NCBI GenBank assembly: GCA_001970955.1
Contig: MPUH01000855.1
Span: 1 to 31,714, forward strand
Origin: Stentor coeruleus
Lineage: Eukaryota; Ciliophora; Heterotrichea; Heterotrichida; Stentoridae
DNA: 31,714 nt
Direction of reading: 5' to 3'
Part shown: one piece after another, positions 16,174 through 27,021 of the stretch
How the letters are laid out: each line of letters starts with the position of its first letter
Position numbering within the stretch: position 1 is the first letter of the stretch
Notes under the pieces: model-generated
Databases searched by the model: none
Seen by the model: the letters and a program-made list of their open reading frames with translations, nothing else
What the model was told of the DNA's origin: nothing
Translations under genes and position numbers: made by a program

Positions 16174-17151
16174 TTTAGCTAATTCTTTTGCTTGAGTAAT
16201 GAAATTTGGTTATTTTTTTTGCGAAAGTTTTATGAAGAATTTAAAATTTGGTTTAGAAGTTTTGGGATATGCAACTTAGATGTGCTTGATAGGCTATTGT
16301 TGAGTTTAGATAAGATAATATGATGACTGAGTTTGGGTTTAGTTGTTTATATAAAATTTAAAAGTGAATTTAAAATTAGTTTGGCTTTATTTTAAAGCAT
16401 TAATGATAACTTTTACTAGTGAAGAAAATATATTTAGACTTAAAAAAAAATAATAAACAATCTAAGTATGATGGAGAAGGGAGAAAAGGCCGAGTAAGAA
16501 AAATACGTTTGAAAGTTAGAACATTTATATATTCCTTATAAAATTAAGGAAAAGAGAAATACTTTGGTAAAAATAGTGGAAGAGTTAGGAGAATAAATAA
16601 GTAGAGTGTTAGAGTTTTAAGTGCTTGAAATTTATATGAAATCTTAGTTAGAATCATATTATAAGTAAAATAATCTGTATTTAATTATTTTACTTGGTTT
16701 GAATCATTATCCACTAAAATATTATTATTCCATAATTAATATGTTAATGCTAATAAGATTTCTTGCTATACCATTGCGATAATGGTCACTAATGTGCGGC
16801 CTGACCACTGATGATATCTTTGAATGGCTCGGAGATCATACTCCTAGCAAGACCTGATGGAGTTCTCCCAGATTGGTTAAACTCTTTCAGGCTTCCAGAA
16901 ATGCCAGGGTTGCCAATATGTCTTGGGTCCATTAGCTTACCCATATTGAATAGCATTTTATTATGCAAACATTATTACGCATTTCAATATTAAATTAAAA
17001 ATTATCGGTAATGAAATAAGTCTATTATCAAAATCTCATCAATCATTTTCTACCATAAACATAAATTTAATCATTAAATAACTATTCTTATATTAAAAAA
17101 ATTCACATCTCAGATATTTTATTCACATAGCCCTTATCTTAATTTCAATCA
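16174..17151. other. Intergenic, strongly AT-rich, with a GC-richer island near 16.79-16.96 kb
   Basis: Apart from the island listed separately, this region is low-complexity AT-rich DNA. Bases about 16,230-16,640 are purine-rich on the plus strand. I see no tRNA, snRNA or repeat signature. Downstream it contains the 3' flank of POLE2. Confidence 0.5.
16789..16956 (-). CDS. Small hypothetical ORF in a GC-richer island
   Basis: The minus strand has a 55-codon frame from ATG 16956 (or 16944) to TAG 16789-16791. It includes KLMDPRHIGNPGISGSLKEF and SGRTPSGLARSMISEPFKD. It is hydrophilic, rich in Gly, Ser, Arg and Pro, and its limits match the GC-richer block, in contrast with the surrounding AT-rich DNA. 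A 6-bp hairpin (accatt/aatggt, 16770-16786) follows its stop. The opposite strand also has an open frame (16811-16993) that is probably its shadow. It matches nothing I recognise. The alternatives are a structured ncRNA or a conserved exon of an unseen gene. Confidence 0.35.
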   Translation of the reverse strand: MLFNMGKLMDPRHIGNPGISGSLKEFNQSGRTPSGLARSMISEPFKDIISGQAAH

Positions 17152-18609
17152 TTAACTATTATCTAACTCACGCATATCAATTTCAAGATTTTTACCACTA
17201 AGAGTACAGAAACTAGAATATCGAGAAAAATGACCTGGACTAAAAACATTAACGCCATCTATTGCATGATGGTAATTCTTCGAATTTTCAGCAACACAAA
17301 TGAAATCTACTTTTTGATCAAGCCGAAGAGCATAATCATAATCAGGAAGAATTGGTGTATGAAGACTAGGACAAACATGAGCCTGCTTAACAAGTGTATG
17401 AGCAAGAAAATTTTCTGGATCTAGATTTTCTTCATTTGTTGATTCAACAGCAGTACTTCTTTGCATTTTTCTCATTTGATCAGTTCTCGCAATGACAATT
17501 TTTTTCCCACAAAACCCAATCCTAGTAGGGTTACTAGTAACTTTAACCTTCTCCAACCTTCTCAAAGGCTCCACAAAAACAGGTGGAATTTCTCTTCTTG
17601 GCATAAACTCCCCAAGGCCTGGATCATTAGGGCCAGGGACAAAAACCCACATTCCAGTACTTCTAAGAATTTCATATTTCTCAATTATATCAACAAGGTT
17701 TTCAAAGCCTGTTGTGTATTTATGTAAAGCTGGGTTTTTTTGACTGTTAAAATTTCCAATAAAAACAAACATCACATTTGAATAATTACTATAAACTTCA
17801 AAGATCTTGTCTAAAGATTGAAGTACTCGAAGTTCATCAAAATGTACATTTGACATTAAAACAATTAAAGCATGATCTGGCCAAGGTACTAACCATTTGT
17901 TGTTAGGTATGATATAAGGGGTGTCTAGTATCCAACATGTTGGAGGCTGAGCTAAACAACTTGCTTTAAAGATTTTTTCATCCATCCTACCTTGAACTAA
18001 CACTATGCAACCTTCACAAAAAAAACCAACATTACAGCCAGCATGCGATAAATCTAAAGTTTCTGAACTTGATGAATCTTCTAGTATCCAATCATTGCTA
18101 TCAGTTTTTGTTAAAATACCTAAAACTATTCTCTCAGTTCTGCAACCTACTAATGAATCAATTGAATTGATTAATTGAGAGTTTTCGTGTGAAGAAAAAT
18201 TTGGACTACTCTTTATTCTGTCTTTGGATATTAAAAATCTATCTAGATACATTGATGCTTTACCTTGAGGAGCTTTGATCAGTGAAGGTTTTTCCCGCGA
18301 GGGGAAAAACTTTTTGCTTTCGGGATAGTATATTTCTTTTTTTATATCTTTAAATACATCGAAGACAAATATTTCACAGTTTTCTTGAAGAGTTTTTATT
18401 TGTATTATGTCTGATTTATCTTGAAGATCGTTTATGTCAAGGACTTTGAGTTGACCCCATTTATCAAGAAGCTGATCAAACTCTTCATTGTTATCCTCTT
18501 TATTCCTCACTGCTAAAAACTGCTTAGTGACTATTTCTGTTGCATTTGGCCTAACTTTAATTCCCATTCCACTTAAAAATTGCAGAACTTCTCTTTCTTC
18601 ACGCTTCAT
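17152..18609 (-). CDS. POLE2: DNA polymerase epsilon subunit 2 (Dpb2/POLE2)
   Basis: 485 residues. Non-catalytic B-subunit of the leading-strand polymerase, which also ties Pol epsilon to the CMG helicase. After an N-terminal helical domain (MKREEREVLQFLSGMGIKVR), an OB-fold covers roughly residues 160-225 (IVLGILTKTDSNDWILED, then CIVLVQGRMDE). An inactivated calcineurin-like phosphoesterase domain follows: ALIVLMSNVHFDE, FVFIGNFNSQ, MWVFVPGPNDPGLGEFMPR, TSNPTRIGFCGKKIVIAR and the closing VFSPGHFSRYSSFC. The metal-binding His/Asp set is degraded, as known for B-subunits. The VPGPNDPG motif and PTRI-x-(F/Y)-C distinguish it from other polymerase B-subunits. Its start is 39 bases from the divergent TPR/IQ gene. 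Confidence 0.92.
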   Translation of the reverse strand: MKREEREVLQFLSGMGIKVRPNATEIVTKQFLAVRNKEDNNEEFDQLLDKWGQLKVLDINDLQDKSDIIQIKTLQENCEIFVFDVFKDIKKEIYYPESKKFFPSREKPSLIKAPQGKASMYLDRFLISKDRIKSSPNFSSHENSQLINSIDSLVGCRTERIVLGILTKTDSNDWILEDSSSSETLDLSHAGCNVGFFCEGCIVLVQGRMDEKIFKASCLAQPPTCWILDTPYIIPNNKWLVPWPDHALIVLMSNVHFDELRVLQSLDKIFEVYSNYSNVMFVFIGNFNSQKNPALHKYTTGFENLVDIIEKYEILRSTGMWVFVPGPNDPGLGEFMPRREIPPVFVEPLRRLEKVKVTSNPTRIGFCGKKIVIARTDQMRKMQRSTAVESTNEENLDPENFLAHTLVKQAHVCPSLHTPILPDYDYALRLDQKVDFICVAENSKNYHHAIDGVNVFSPGHFSRYSSFCTLSGKNLEIDMRELDNS

Positions 18610-18648
18610 AATTTTATAAGCTATCTAAACTAAATCCATTAATAGATA

Positions 18649-20595
18649 ATGAGTAAAAAGGTCTGCTTAAACCTTCTTCTGTCTACATTCAGCGAAGATG
18701 CAATATCCCTAAGTGCTCTCCCAAAGGCATCCCATCTAGCAATCGAACTCAAAATGAAAGTTCCAGGAGAAATCACTGGTATTTTCTACTCAGACCTTGA
18801 AAACAAAGCTCTTAAAACAGAAGCAGAAAGTGTCCCTGAAGCATTTTCTCTATGGCTTAAAACCTTATACCTAAAGTTAGGATACTTTAAAGGCTCACTT
18901 GAAAAAGTAAATCATAATCAGATCCAAAGGCAAAGCTTACAATTTTTATCTGCACTCATATCACAGATTATTTTACAACTTAGTCATAATCATGCTTCAA
19001 AAACAGGAGAGTTATTAGGAGTTCTAGCTAATCTCTCTCATAAAAAGTATAGGATTCCTGAAAATGAGCGATTGAAATGCAAAATCAGATATTATATTTA
19101 GTAAGGAATAATCAGTTTATCACAAGTGTATTTACTTAGATCTAAGTTCAAAGAATGTTGTGAACAAGTGAATTTGGTTATTGATAAAGCAAAAGATCCT
19201 TTTGATAAAATGTGTTGTTTTAATGTACTAGCTTTGGCTATGTGTAAGCAAGGACAACATCAAGAAGCACTTAAATATCATCAGTTTATGGAGAATATTT
19301 ATAAAACTGGTAGTTCGAATCCAGTAATTGATTCTATTGTTTATTATAACTTTGTTGTTGAAAATTTACATTTGGAGGAATATAGGAGCGCGAATGAATT
19401 CGCACAAAAAGCTTTTCAGGTTGCTGAAGCGAATAAATCAAGTAGGAATTTGATATTTAGTAAAGTCTTATTGTTGCATCAGGAACTTTGTGGAAAAGAG
19501 ATGGGTAAGAAAGTAAAATCCCAGACATCGAAAAATGCTTTGAAGAAAAAAACTTTGGATTATATGATGAAGCCAACTAGCGACGAATATATTTTAGAAA
19601 TTAGAACTTATAATGAAAGACGAATTAAAGATAGTATGCTTCGTGGAAGGGCTTTGGAAACTGAAGAAAACATAACGAACTCAAAAATAATCTCCCTTGG
19701 AAGTAAAATGACTAAAAAAAAGCGCTCAAAAACTGAAAATACTAGAGGCAAAAAGAAAAAAATTACTGAAAGGGATATGGTGGTACAGAAATTCATGCAA
19801 ATGGAAGCGGCTAAAAAAATTCAAAAAGCTTGGAGACAGCTTCTTCACCGTCGAAAAGTAGCTAAAAACAAAAAGCTTAATCAAGCTTCAATAAACATCC
19901 AAAAATCTTATAGAATGCACTCATGTAAAATGAAATATAAAAAAACACGCAAAGGTATAATCAAAATCCAAACAAACACCCGAAGATATCTCTGCCAACA
20001 ATCCTATAAACTCTATATTGCTGCAACAAAAAAAGTTCAAAGATTTGTTAAAACTCTATTTACTAGAGCGAATTATCTTCATCAAAAGCAATCAATAACT
20101 AAAATCCAAGCATTAGTAAAATCTTTTCTAGTACGAAGACTGATGAACAAGATGAAAAGATCTGCTGAAATTATTCAAAAACAAGCCCGTGTGAAGATTT
20201 TTAATCTTTACATAAGAAAAAGTGCGAAATTTAGGAAATTTATTGAAAGACTACTGCTAAGAAACCTGTGTATTGCTATGATTATATGCAAACCAATTAA
20301 AGTTAATGATAATTTTGATTTAATAAAGGAAGAAATTTCAGAACAAGATGTATCGACATCTGTTGAAGAAATACTACCACTGATTAAAATTCAAAGTCTC
20401 TTCCGTATGGCTTTAGTTCGTTTAAGATATAAAAAACAGCAATATGCAGCAAAATTGATTAGCAGATATGTTAGAGGATATTTGACTAGGAAGCATTTAG
20501 TATGTTCGCAAAGAGCTGCTAAGAAAATACAGAACTTCTTCAATAGCAAGAAAACCCCTGAGCAACTAGAGACAGATCGTTTAAGCAAATTTTAA
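18649..20595 (+). CDS. TPR-like and multi-IQ-motif protein (one 15-nt intron)
   Basis: Joining 18649-19100 and 19116-20595 across a 15-nt intron gives 643 residues. The N-terminal half (about 1-280) is helical with TPR-like character (for example MCCFNVLALAMCKQGQHQEALKYHQ). A basic linker follows. From about residue 380 to the end come repeated IQ motifs: AAKKIQKAWRQLLHRRK, ASINIQKSYRMHSCKMKYKK, GIIKIQTNTRRYL, SITKIQALVKSFLVRR, LIKIQSLFRMALVRLR, AAKLISRYVRGYLTRK and AAKKIQNFF. These bind calmodulin or related light chains such as centrin. A centrosomal or cytoskeletal role is likely from the family pattern but not shown. It converges on IFT122, with 98 bases between stops. Confidence 0.8.
19101..19115 (+). 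other. 15-nt intron in the TPR/IQ gene
   Basis: GTAAGGAATAATCAG interrupts the codon TA|T. Unspliced, the reading frame ends at TAG (19099-19101); spliced, it continues YYIYLSQVYLLRSK into the long downstream frame. Confidence 0.88.
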
Positions 20596-20693
20596 TAACA
20601 GAAGCTTTGGTTGATAATTTTTATAATTTATTATAATCAAAAGAAAAAAATAAGTATTATCTCAATAAAGAAATGCATAAATTATTATCTAAT

Positions 20694-23600
20694 CTATTCA
20701 TCATCAGTTTTATCCTTAAAAAGGCAAAAAGGACAACATTCCATTTCTAGGTACACAACATCATATTCATCTTGTATGAAAAAGTGCCCACATTCCTTGC
20801 ACATTATTACATCAAGTTCAGGAATCATTAGTCTAAAATATCTCTTTGGTAAAGATGGACACTTAGAAGTCATATCAAAAATAAACACTTCTTGAGGAGG
20901 AATAGCCCCAAGACAAGTCTCATCAACTATCACTGGCTGATAATCTTCTTGGCCAACTTGTAATTCGACCCATTCCATAACTTTCTGCACAAAAATATCA
21001 TCAGTATCTTGGTCATAAGCTTCTACATTAAGACTTTCTTGCCATTCATTATCTTTTGATTTTTTGCCCTTAGGCATGCTATAAGGGATTTCTGAATTTA
21101 ACAATTGTAGCACTTTCTTTGAAGGAATTGAGCTGTTGGGTTCAAATTCTACTAGTGGCAAAGGTTGGAAAGATAGGAAACTACGTATAATTGGGTGTCT
21201 ACAATAGTTGCAACTATCATTAGGAGTAAGCGAAGGGTTAGTATTCATGCATCTATAGCATATAGTAAAAAGTTCTTCTTTATCTTGAGCTGGCTTGGAT
21301 TTTATACTTAAAGCACTAAGTTCAACTTCTTCTTGCCATTCAAGTGGGACTTTAAGTCCTTGAAGTTTTTCATAAGCTACTCGGGCAGTTTGGTAGGCCC
21401 CAAGTTTAGTTGCGAGTCTTCCAAGTGAATAATAAACATAAAGTTTATTAATGCCTGCAGGAGATTTTCCAGGAAGAGAATTAAGTAAAAACCTACAACC
21501 ATAAAAAATACTCTCTTCATAATTGGGTGTTGGTAATAGAAAAGGTAACTCTGCATATATATGAATTTTTGAATAAGCATAATAAATTTCTGATTGGGAT
21601 TTCAGATTTTCATACTGAGAAAAATGTTCAGCATCTTCAGAAGTAGGGGTCATACAATCTTTAATCAAACTTAAATGTTCTAAAGCTAGTTTCCAGAAAA
21701 AACTTGCCGCATCTTTAAACCTTTTCTCACTAATCGCATTTGTTGTAAGTTTTTTCATTAGCCTTAATCCCTGTGCTAAGTTATTAGCTTCTTTATAAGC
21801 TTCTTTTGCTTCTTCAAACTTATCCTTTGATATAAGCCATTCTGCATAAGGTATATAAAGTACAGCTTTTAGTTCTGGGTTTTGCTTAGCAACTCTGAAA
21901 GCATCTTCCCATTTTTCTAATTCCACATGAAGATTCAAAAGCGCTTTTAAATCTCCAAGCTTAAGATACGCTTCTTTAGCAAAACCATGATTTCCTGTTT
22001 GTCTAAAGTAATTTGCACAGTATTGGATAGCATCAGGATTATCAACTTTTGATAACTGTCTACAGATTTCAATCATCCAATTTTGGTCATTGTGCTGACC
22101 TATGATTGTTAAAGCTTTTTTGTAGTCTCCCAAATTTATAAAAAGTCGTGCTGAAACTTCCCATTCTGAATTCTCAGAGTCCTTAGCTTTGTCTAAAAGA
22201 AGTTTACGTTGGCCATCTTTATCAAGTTTTTTAATGAAATTCTCAGCTTTGTCCCATTGTTTCAATTCACGATACATATCCACTGCTCTCATTACATCCC
22301 CACCTTTTTCAAAAAGAGCTGCAGCTTCTGAGAATTTTCCTTGATAAGCTGAAACTTCTCCCATCATAATCAAATCGTTATACCCTGGAGATCTTCTGTC
22401 GACTTCAATTTTATTGATAAGTTCCAAAAATCTAATGTTTTTGTTTCTCATAAAAGATTTTCGGGCTAATGTGAAGTTGTGGTTCTGGATACATTCGATT
22501 GCTAAAGACATCCAATCATTTTCTGTAACTCCAAGACATGCTATTTTATAAGCCATTTCACAGTTTTTTTGTTCTAAATATTTGTACATTGCTGCACTTT
22601 GAGGAACATCGATTGAGTTCATTGTGATGTAGTGAAGGGCAAAAATTTTAGAACCTTTGAATCCAACAACACAGCCAAGAAGGTTTTGAGTAGAAGGGGG
22701 AAAGGATTCAGTTCTGATTGAAATAATCCCATTGCCAGAATATGCTAGCAAGTCTTCCATTTCTGAATTATAAGCTACGGTTACTGCATTTGAGTCTTTA
22801 AATACCATTTCTTGTTTTTTCAAGTCGAATATTATAAGATTACTTTTTTCATCAACAATACTGATTTTTTGTTTGTATAAGGATATATCTACACATTTTA
22901 TTGGGAAAATGTGCTTCATTAAAATGATAGGAAAAGGGTTATCAATGAAGATTTTTAAGACTAAACCGTTTTTTAAGCCAACAATCATCCCTTCTTTCCC
23001 GGGCATCCCACCTATAACTTTTATATATTTAATACTAGCCTCAAGGTTCCATTCACGATCCACATCTCCATTAAAATTATAAAGCTGCATTCGATTATCA
23101 CAGCATATAATCACATGGTTAAAAGCAAGGACCATCATATTACAGTCAATTTTTTGATTGATTTTCTTATATGTCTTATATCTAAGATCTTGTTCATCTT
23201 CTGATTGCACAGCATAAATAATAATCCTATCAGTAACTTGTACAGCAAGTCTTTCTTTGTATATAGAAATTTTCTTAACCAAATCCCTACATTTAATCTT
23301 AACCTTCTGTTCTGTAACCAAATGTTGTATAATAACATTAGTCATAAGTTCCCTATAAGCATATCTCTCTTCATGCATCCCATGAACTATAGAAAATCCA
23401 GCTTGATACACAGCAATATGCCCATCATTGCTCCCAAGTCCAATACAATTAGTTTTTGGGCGGATACGTACAGTCCAAATCCAGTCTTTTTGTGTGATAA
23501 TAGCACCAAGGCAAACTAATTCTCTAGTCCACATCGACACTTTCTTATCAGATCCACTAAGTACAAAAAACTCACCATTTGAGTAAAAGGAAATACTGCA

Positions 23601-24320
23601 AGGGTCGAACCCTAGGTTTTTTTCCACACCGATTTGCTTTCCTTCTGCATCCCAAATAGAAATTGTTTCATCCCAGCATCCAATCAGCAACTGAGCCTCT
23701 AATTCTGATTTCGCAGGGTTCCAATCCAAGCACCAAACTGGAGCATTACGAGCAATTTCACTTTTAGGGTTCCCTAATGAATCTCTTAATAAAACACTTC
23801 CATTCATCATACCTATCGCTAATATTGTCCCATCAGGATTCCAAGAACAACAAAGTCCTTTGCTTGTTATCGTGAATTTAAGGACTTTATCTTGATCTCT
23901 GGCCCATATCCCAAAATCTGTACAACTTAAAGATGCTAATTGATAGTTAACAGGGTTAAAGCTTAGATATTGGATTGAAGTACTATGTTGATATTTAACC
24001 ACACCTTCAGCTTTAGATGTCCAGATTATGACAACATTGTCTGCGCTGATTAGATTTTACCCGCCGGTCGCAAAGCGCTTAGAATCCTTTGAATAAGCTA
24101 CTGCATAGACTGGTTTGCCTGGCTCATGAGCACGGAGGTTATGAACCTGTGCTCCTGTTGTTGCGTTGTAGACAAAAACTCGATCACCAATTGCGATGAC
24201 TACTTCTGAACCATCAGGCTTGAATGCCATTGACCATATGGTATTTGTCACATCGGGAGAATCAGGAGGAGGCTAGGTAAATTTTACTATATCTTCGTTC
24301 CAGAGTACCTGTGCTCGCAT
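20694..24320 (-). CDS. IFT122: Intraflagellar transport protein IFT122 (IFT-A core), two 15-nt introns
   Basis: Three exons, 24320-24288, 24272-24061 and 24045-20694, give 1198 residues, normal for IFT122. The start MRAQVLWNEDI resembles the family start. WD40 repeats occupy roughly the first 560 residues (NTIWSMAFKPDG, VYAVAYSKDSKRFATGG, ADNVVIIWTSKAEGVVKY, YQLASLSCTDFGIW, LCCSWNPDGTILAIGMMNGS). A TPR-like solenoid follows (AAALFEKGGDVMRAVDMYRE, AYLKLGDLKALLNLHVEL). The C-terminus has zinc-binding Cys pairs: CYRCMN, CNYCRHP, MCKECGHFF and CCPFC. It is a core subunit of the IFT-A complex for retrograde ciliary transport and membrane-protein entry. Without splicing, the 5' end would be broken by a TAG and a TAA; the two introns restore the conserved N-terminus exactly. 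The stop is TAG. Confidence 0.96.
24046..24060 (-). other. IFT122: 15-nt intron 2 of IFT122
   Basis: On the minus strand GTAAAATCTAATCAG lies between ACCGGCGG and CGCAGACAAT. Removal joins RFATGG to ADNVVIIWTSK, the uninterrupted sequence of IFT122 homologues. Retention would give an in-frame TAA. Confidence 0.95.
24273..24287 (-). other. IFT122: 15-nt intron 1 of IFT122
   Basis: On the minus strand GTAAAATTTACCTAG follows codon 11 (ATA). Removal joins MRAQVLWNEDI to PPPDSPDVTNTIWSMAFK. Retention would end translation at the intron's own TAG. Confidence 0.92.
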
Positions 24321-24956
24321 TTTTATTATATTGATAGGAATGTGTGAGTAAAAGGAGAGATGCGAATATAGTAGGAATTAGGTGAAAAATAGAAGATAAG
24401 TTGGAAGAATAGGAAATTTAGAAGATTTTTGGGTGATGGTTTGAAAGATGTAGAGATAAAGAGAGTAATTTGATTTTTAAGTAGTTTTTTATTTTATTAG
24501 ATGATTATGAGTTTTTTTTAATATTTTTATCAGAATGATGCTTTAGATTATAGGAAAAGTAANGGATTTAGAAATTGTTAGAATTTTTATGTATATTAAA
24601 GTAGAGATAAAGAGAGTAATTTGATTTTTAAGTAGTTTTTTATTTTATTAGATGATTATGAGTTTTTTTTAATATTTTTATCAGAATGATGCTTTAGATT
24701 ATAGGAAAAGTAATAGTTTTGTTTGTAGATTTAGTATTCTAAGTTTAGGTTGGCTAATTTCTTTTTGGATGTTTTGTGGGTTTCTAAAGTAATACTGTCA
24801 TTTTTTAAGGTTTTCTTATAAATAAAGATATTTACTAATTAACCGAATTGCCGTTGTAAAATTTTTTGACTTTATTTTAATAAAGTTAATAGATTTTTTA
24901 GTGATTCTTCCTTTAGCAATAAAGATTTGATTATGCTACTAGATATAATAATCTAA
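24321..24956. other. Intergenic between IFT122 and a divergent gene; contains an N with duplicated flanks
   Basis: AT-rich with G/A-rich stretches and no open frame of note. Bases 24450-24562 recur exactly or nearly so at 24601-24713 (offset 151), with N at 24563, so the apparent repeat is a contig-join artefact. The 37 bases after the N differ from the DNA before the first copy, so the two contig ends were not identical throughout. Confidence 0.8.
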
Positions 24957-25580
24957 ATGTCTAACAGTAAGGAAAGTACTATGCTGACACAATTTTCACT
25001 CAGTATAGATTCTGAACTATTTGAAGACTCAGCACTAATTAGTGGCTTAGACCTAGACGACTGTTTTTGTACATCCAAGCCTTTGAATTCTCAGAAAATC
25101 AATGAACTGCTTAACGAAATCGATTTAATAAATGAAGATCGAACACGTCTCCGATTAGAAAATGAGAAACTCAGAGCTCAATTAGCTTTGCTTTCTAAAA
25201 GCAAACTGCATATAGAGCTCTTACAAAAAGTAGCTACTAAATCTCTTGATGAAGTTTACATTAACAGACTTAAAAATCCTGCAATTTTATCACCTGTTCG
25301 TAAATCCCCGAAAAAGATAAAAATCAGGTCGCCTTCTGAATGCTTTACAACAATCCAAAAGCCTTTAATTGAACATAATTTTATTATGTTGAAACAATGC
25401 TCAGAAAAAACAGAGAAAATCTATAAAACAGCTGAAAATTTAAATAATTCCCCACCTAAAGTTCAGAGAAATACATCGGCTAGGATGATTGTGTCAAGAA
25501 ACTATCTAAAATACCCAAAGGTTAATCTTCAGAATAAAAACTCTTCAGCTGATCTCAAGATAAGGAGTAGTTTTCAATAA
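24957..25580 (+). CDS. Hypothetical coiled-coil protein
   Basis: 207 residues, starting at ATG 24957 and ending at TAA. Residues 1-40 are acidic with phosphorylatable Ser and Asp. About 43-85 is a leucine-zipper-like coiled coil (INELLNEIDLINEDRTRLRL, then ENEKLRAQLALLSKSK). The rest is basic and Ser/Pro-rich (SPVRKSPKKIKIRSPS), with possible SP-type kinase sites. There is no membrane segment. I do not recognise the family; the general form suggests a bZIP-like or cytoskeletal scaffold protein, but no basic DNA-binding block precedes the zipper. It is plausible as a real gene because the codon pattern is steady and the frame is far longer than chance. Confidence 0.6.
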   Translation: MSNSKESTMLTQFSLSIDSELFEDSALISGLDLDDCFCTSKPLNSQKINELLNEIDLINEDRTRLRLENEKLRAQLALLSKSKLHIELLQKVATKSLDEVYINRLKNPAILSPVRKSPKKIKIRSPSECFTTIQKPLIEHNFIMLKQCSEKTEKIYKTAENLNNSPPKVQRNTSARMIVSRNYLKYPKVNLQNKNSSADLKIRSSFQ

Positions 25581-25951
25581 TATTTAAAAATGTGAGCAAT
25601 ACAGATGAATATAAATAGAAAAATCATTTATTTTTTATTAGTTGCTAACATAATAGTTTTTTTAATTCACTAACTTCAATCAAGTTTCCCCCCTAACACC
25701 CTAACACCCTAACAAAAATCTAAAAATCAAATGCTTATCTATTCATTTTAAGAGATTTTATAAACATCATAAGTTTCCCAACTTCACACAATCCAACACA
25801 AAACTAATAAATATTTTAATGCAACATCTTTTTTTCCTAAAAATAACCTAAAGCAAATATATTATTATCACAAAAATCTTCAAAATCTTCAATAAACCTA
25901 AAATAAAATCGCTAAATAAAAGTATACTCAAAAAATTACTAATGGATTATA
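25581..25951. other. Intergenic with telomere-like tract; promoter region of the amidase gene
   Basis: AT-rich spacer of 371 bases. It holds the telomere-like repeat listed separately and otherwise A/T runs and cytosine-poor-guanine (C-rich, G-poor) plus-strand sequence up to the amidase start. No other motif stands out. Confidence 0.5.
25691..25714 (+). repeat. Internal telomere-like repeat, (CCCTAACA)x3
   Basis: Three exact tandem copies of the octamer CCCTAACA, preceded by three more C. The octamer is the telomere unit I recall for Stentor. The C-rich strand reads 5'->3' to the right. Confidence 0.75.
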
Positions 25952-26965
25952 ATGATTATTACTTTTATAGTACTCTTAATAGCTATTCATGCTGTTGAAG
26001 AAATTCCATTACCAACTTTTGACATTGATCTAGACCAAAGCCCTGAGACCCGATGGAATCATGTTTTAGATGCAAAAAGAACTGAACTAAAAAAATTTGT
26101 CTTAAACATTGAAGCCGAGTATAACCCATTCTTAATTAAATACGTAGCTAACGGGTTAATAAAATCTGGGGTATTTAGCCAAGAAATCATCCAAGAAATG
26201 AAAAGTGGTTCTGAATATCTTAACCTGAATTTTCAATCTGTAGTTTTTGGGAACTTCATGAATGAGTTCTTTGCTTTATGTTCCTCCTTAGTAATACGTA
26301 AACCACAAGGAGGGATTATCCTAGGTAGAAATTTCGATTCTAATTACCCAAATTCAATGAGAGAGCTCTCAGTAGATCTCTCATTCTATAAATCAGGTAA
26401 ACTTCTTTACAAATCAACAAGCATTGCCATGTATTATGGTATCGTCACAGGTATGCGTCCTGAAGCATATGCTATAAGTTTAAACCAAAGAAATTTACAT
26501 GATCATTCGTATTTTTGGGAAACTTTAGGACTCATAGAAGGTAGTAAATCAGCATCTTTTGCTATAAGATATGTTTTGGAAAACATCGACAATTATGATG
26601 ATGCTAAAGATTATCTAGAAAATATTCCAATACTATCAGGAGAGTATATTTGTATTGCTGGGATAACTGATGGAGCTGTTATAACAAGAAATAGAAAATA
26701 TGTTGCAGATTTAAAAGAACTTGATGAAGTGACATGGTATATTGTTCAGACAAATTATGATCATTGGTTACAACAACCTGAAAATGATGATAGGTATAAT
26801 CCTAATATTGATAAACTTGAGTTGATTGGAAAAGAATATGTTGATGAAGACCAGGTGCATAGATTAATGACAATGAAGCCTACTTTGAATTCTGATACTG
26901 TTCATACTACTATTATGAATCCTTTGACTGGATATTGGTATGCAGTGACATGGCCATTAGAATAG
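25952..26965 (+). CDS. Acid ceramidase / N-acylethanolamine acid amidase (NAAA)-like hydrolase
   Basis: 337 residues. MIITFIVLLIAIHAVEE is a signal peptide, fitting a lysosomal or secreted enzyme. The catalytic N-terminal cysteine of the mature beta chain lies in FFALCSSLV, as in the ICTS site of acid ceramidase, where self-cleavage before the Cys activates the enzyme. Conserved flanks follow: GGIILGRNFD, LSVDLSFYKSGKLLYKSTSI, GIVTGMRPEAYAISLNQRN and WYIVQTNYDHW. The family hydrolyses the amide bond of ceramide or N-acylethanolamines. The sequence does not tell which substrate is preferred. The stop is TAG. Confidence 0.88.
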   Translation: MIITFIVLLIAIHAVEEIPLPTFDIDLDQSPETRWNHVLDAKRTELKKFVLNIEAEYNPFLIKYVANGLIKSGVFSQEIIQEMKSGSEYLNLNFQSVVFGNFMNEFFALCSSLVIRKPQGGIILGRNFDSNYPNSMRELSVDLSFYKSGKLLYKSTSIAMYYGIVTGMRPEAYAISLNQRNLHDHSYFWETLGLIEGSKSASFAIRYVLENIDNYDDAKDYLENIPILSGEYICIAGITDGAVITRNRKYVADLKELDEVTWYIVQTNYDHWLQQPENDDRYNPNIDKLELIGKEYVDEDQVHRLMTMKPTLNSDTVHTTIMNPLTGYWYAVTWPLE

Positions 26966-27021
26966 TATTTAAGAATTTGATTGGAAATATTAGAAAACTT
27001 CATCTTAAAGGGAATTAAACT

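Noticed and set aside
16800..16870. C/D-box snoRNA (TGATGA ... CTGA)
   Set aside because: The boxes are present by eye but lack a terminal stem and convincing spacing; chance is likely.
16811..16993. Plus-strand 60-codon ORF in the GC-richer island
   Set aside because: It extends past the island into AT-rich DNA, while the minus-strand frame fits the island limits better.
23580..23620. tRNA-like GGTCGAACCC motif
   Set aside because: It lies inside the conserved IFT122 coding sequence and no cloverleaf is visible around it.
24057..24251. A separate 64-residue WD40 protein
   Set aside because: It is exon 2 of IFT122; the flanking 15-nt introns join it to the rest.
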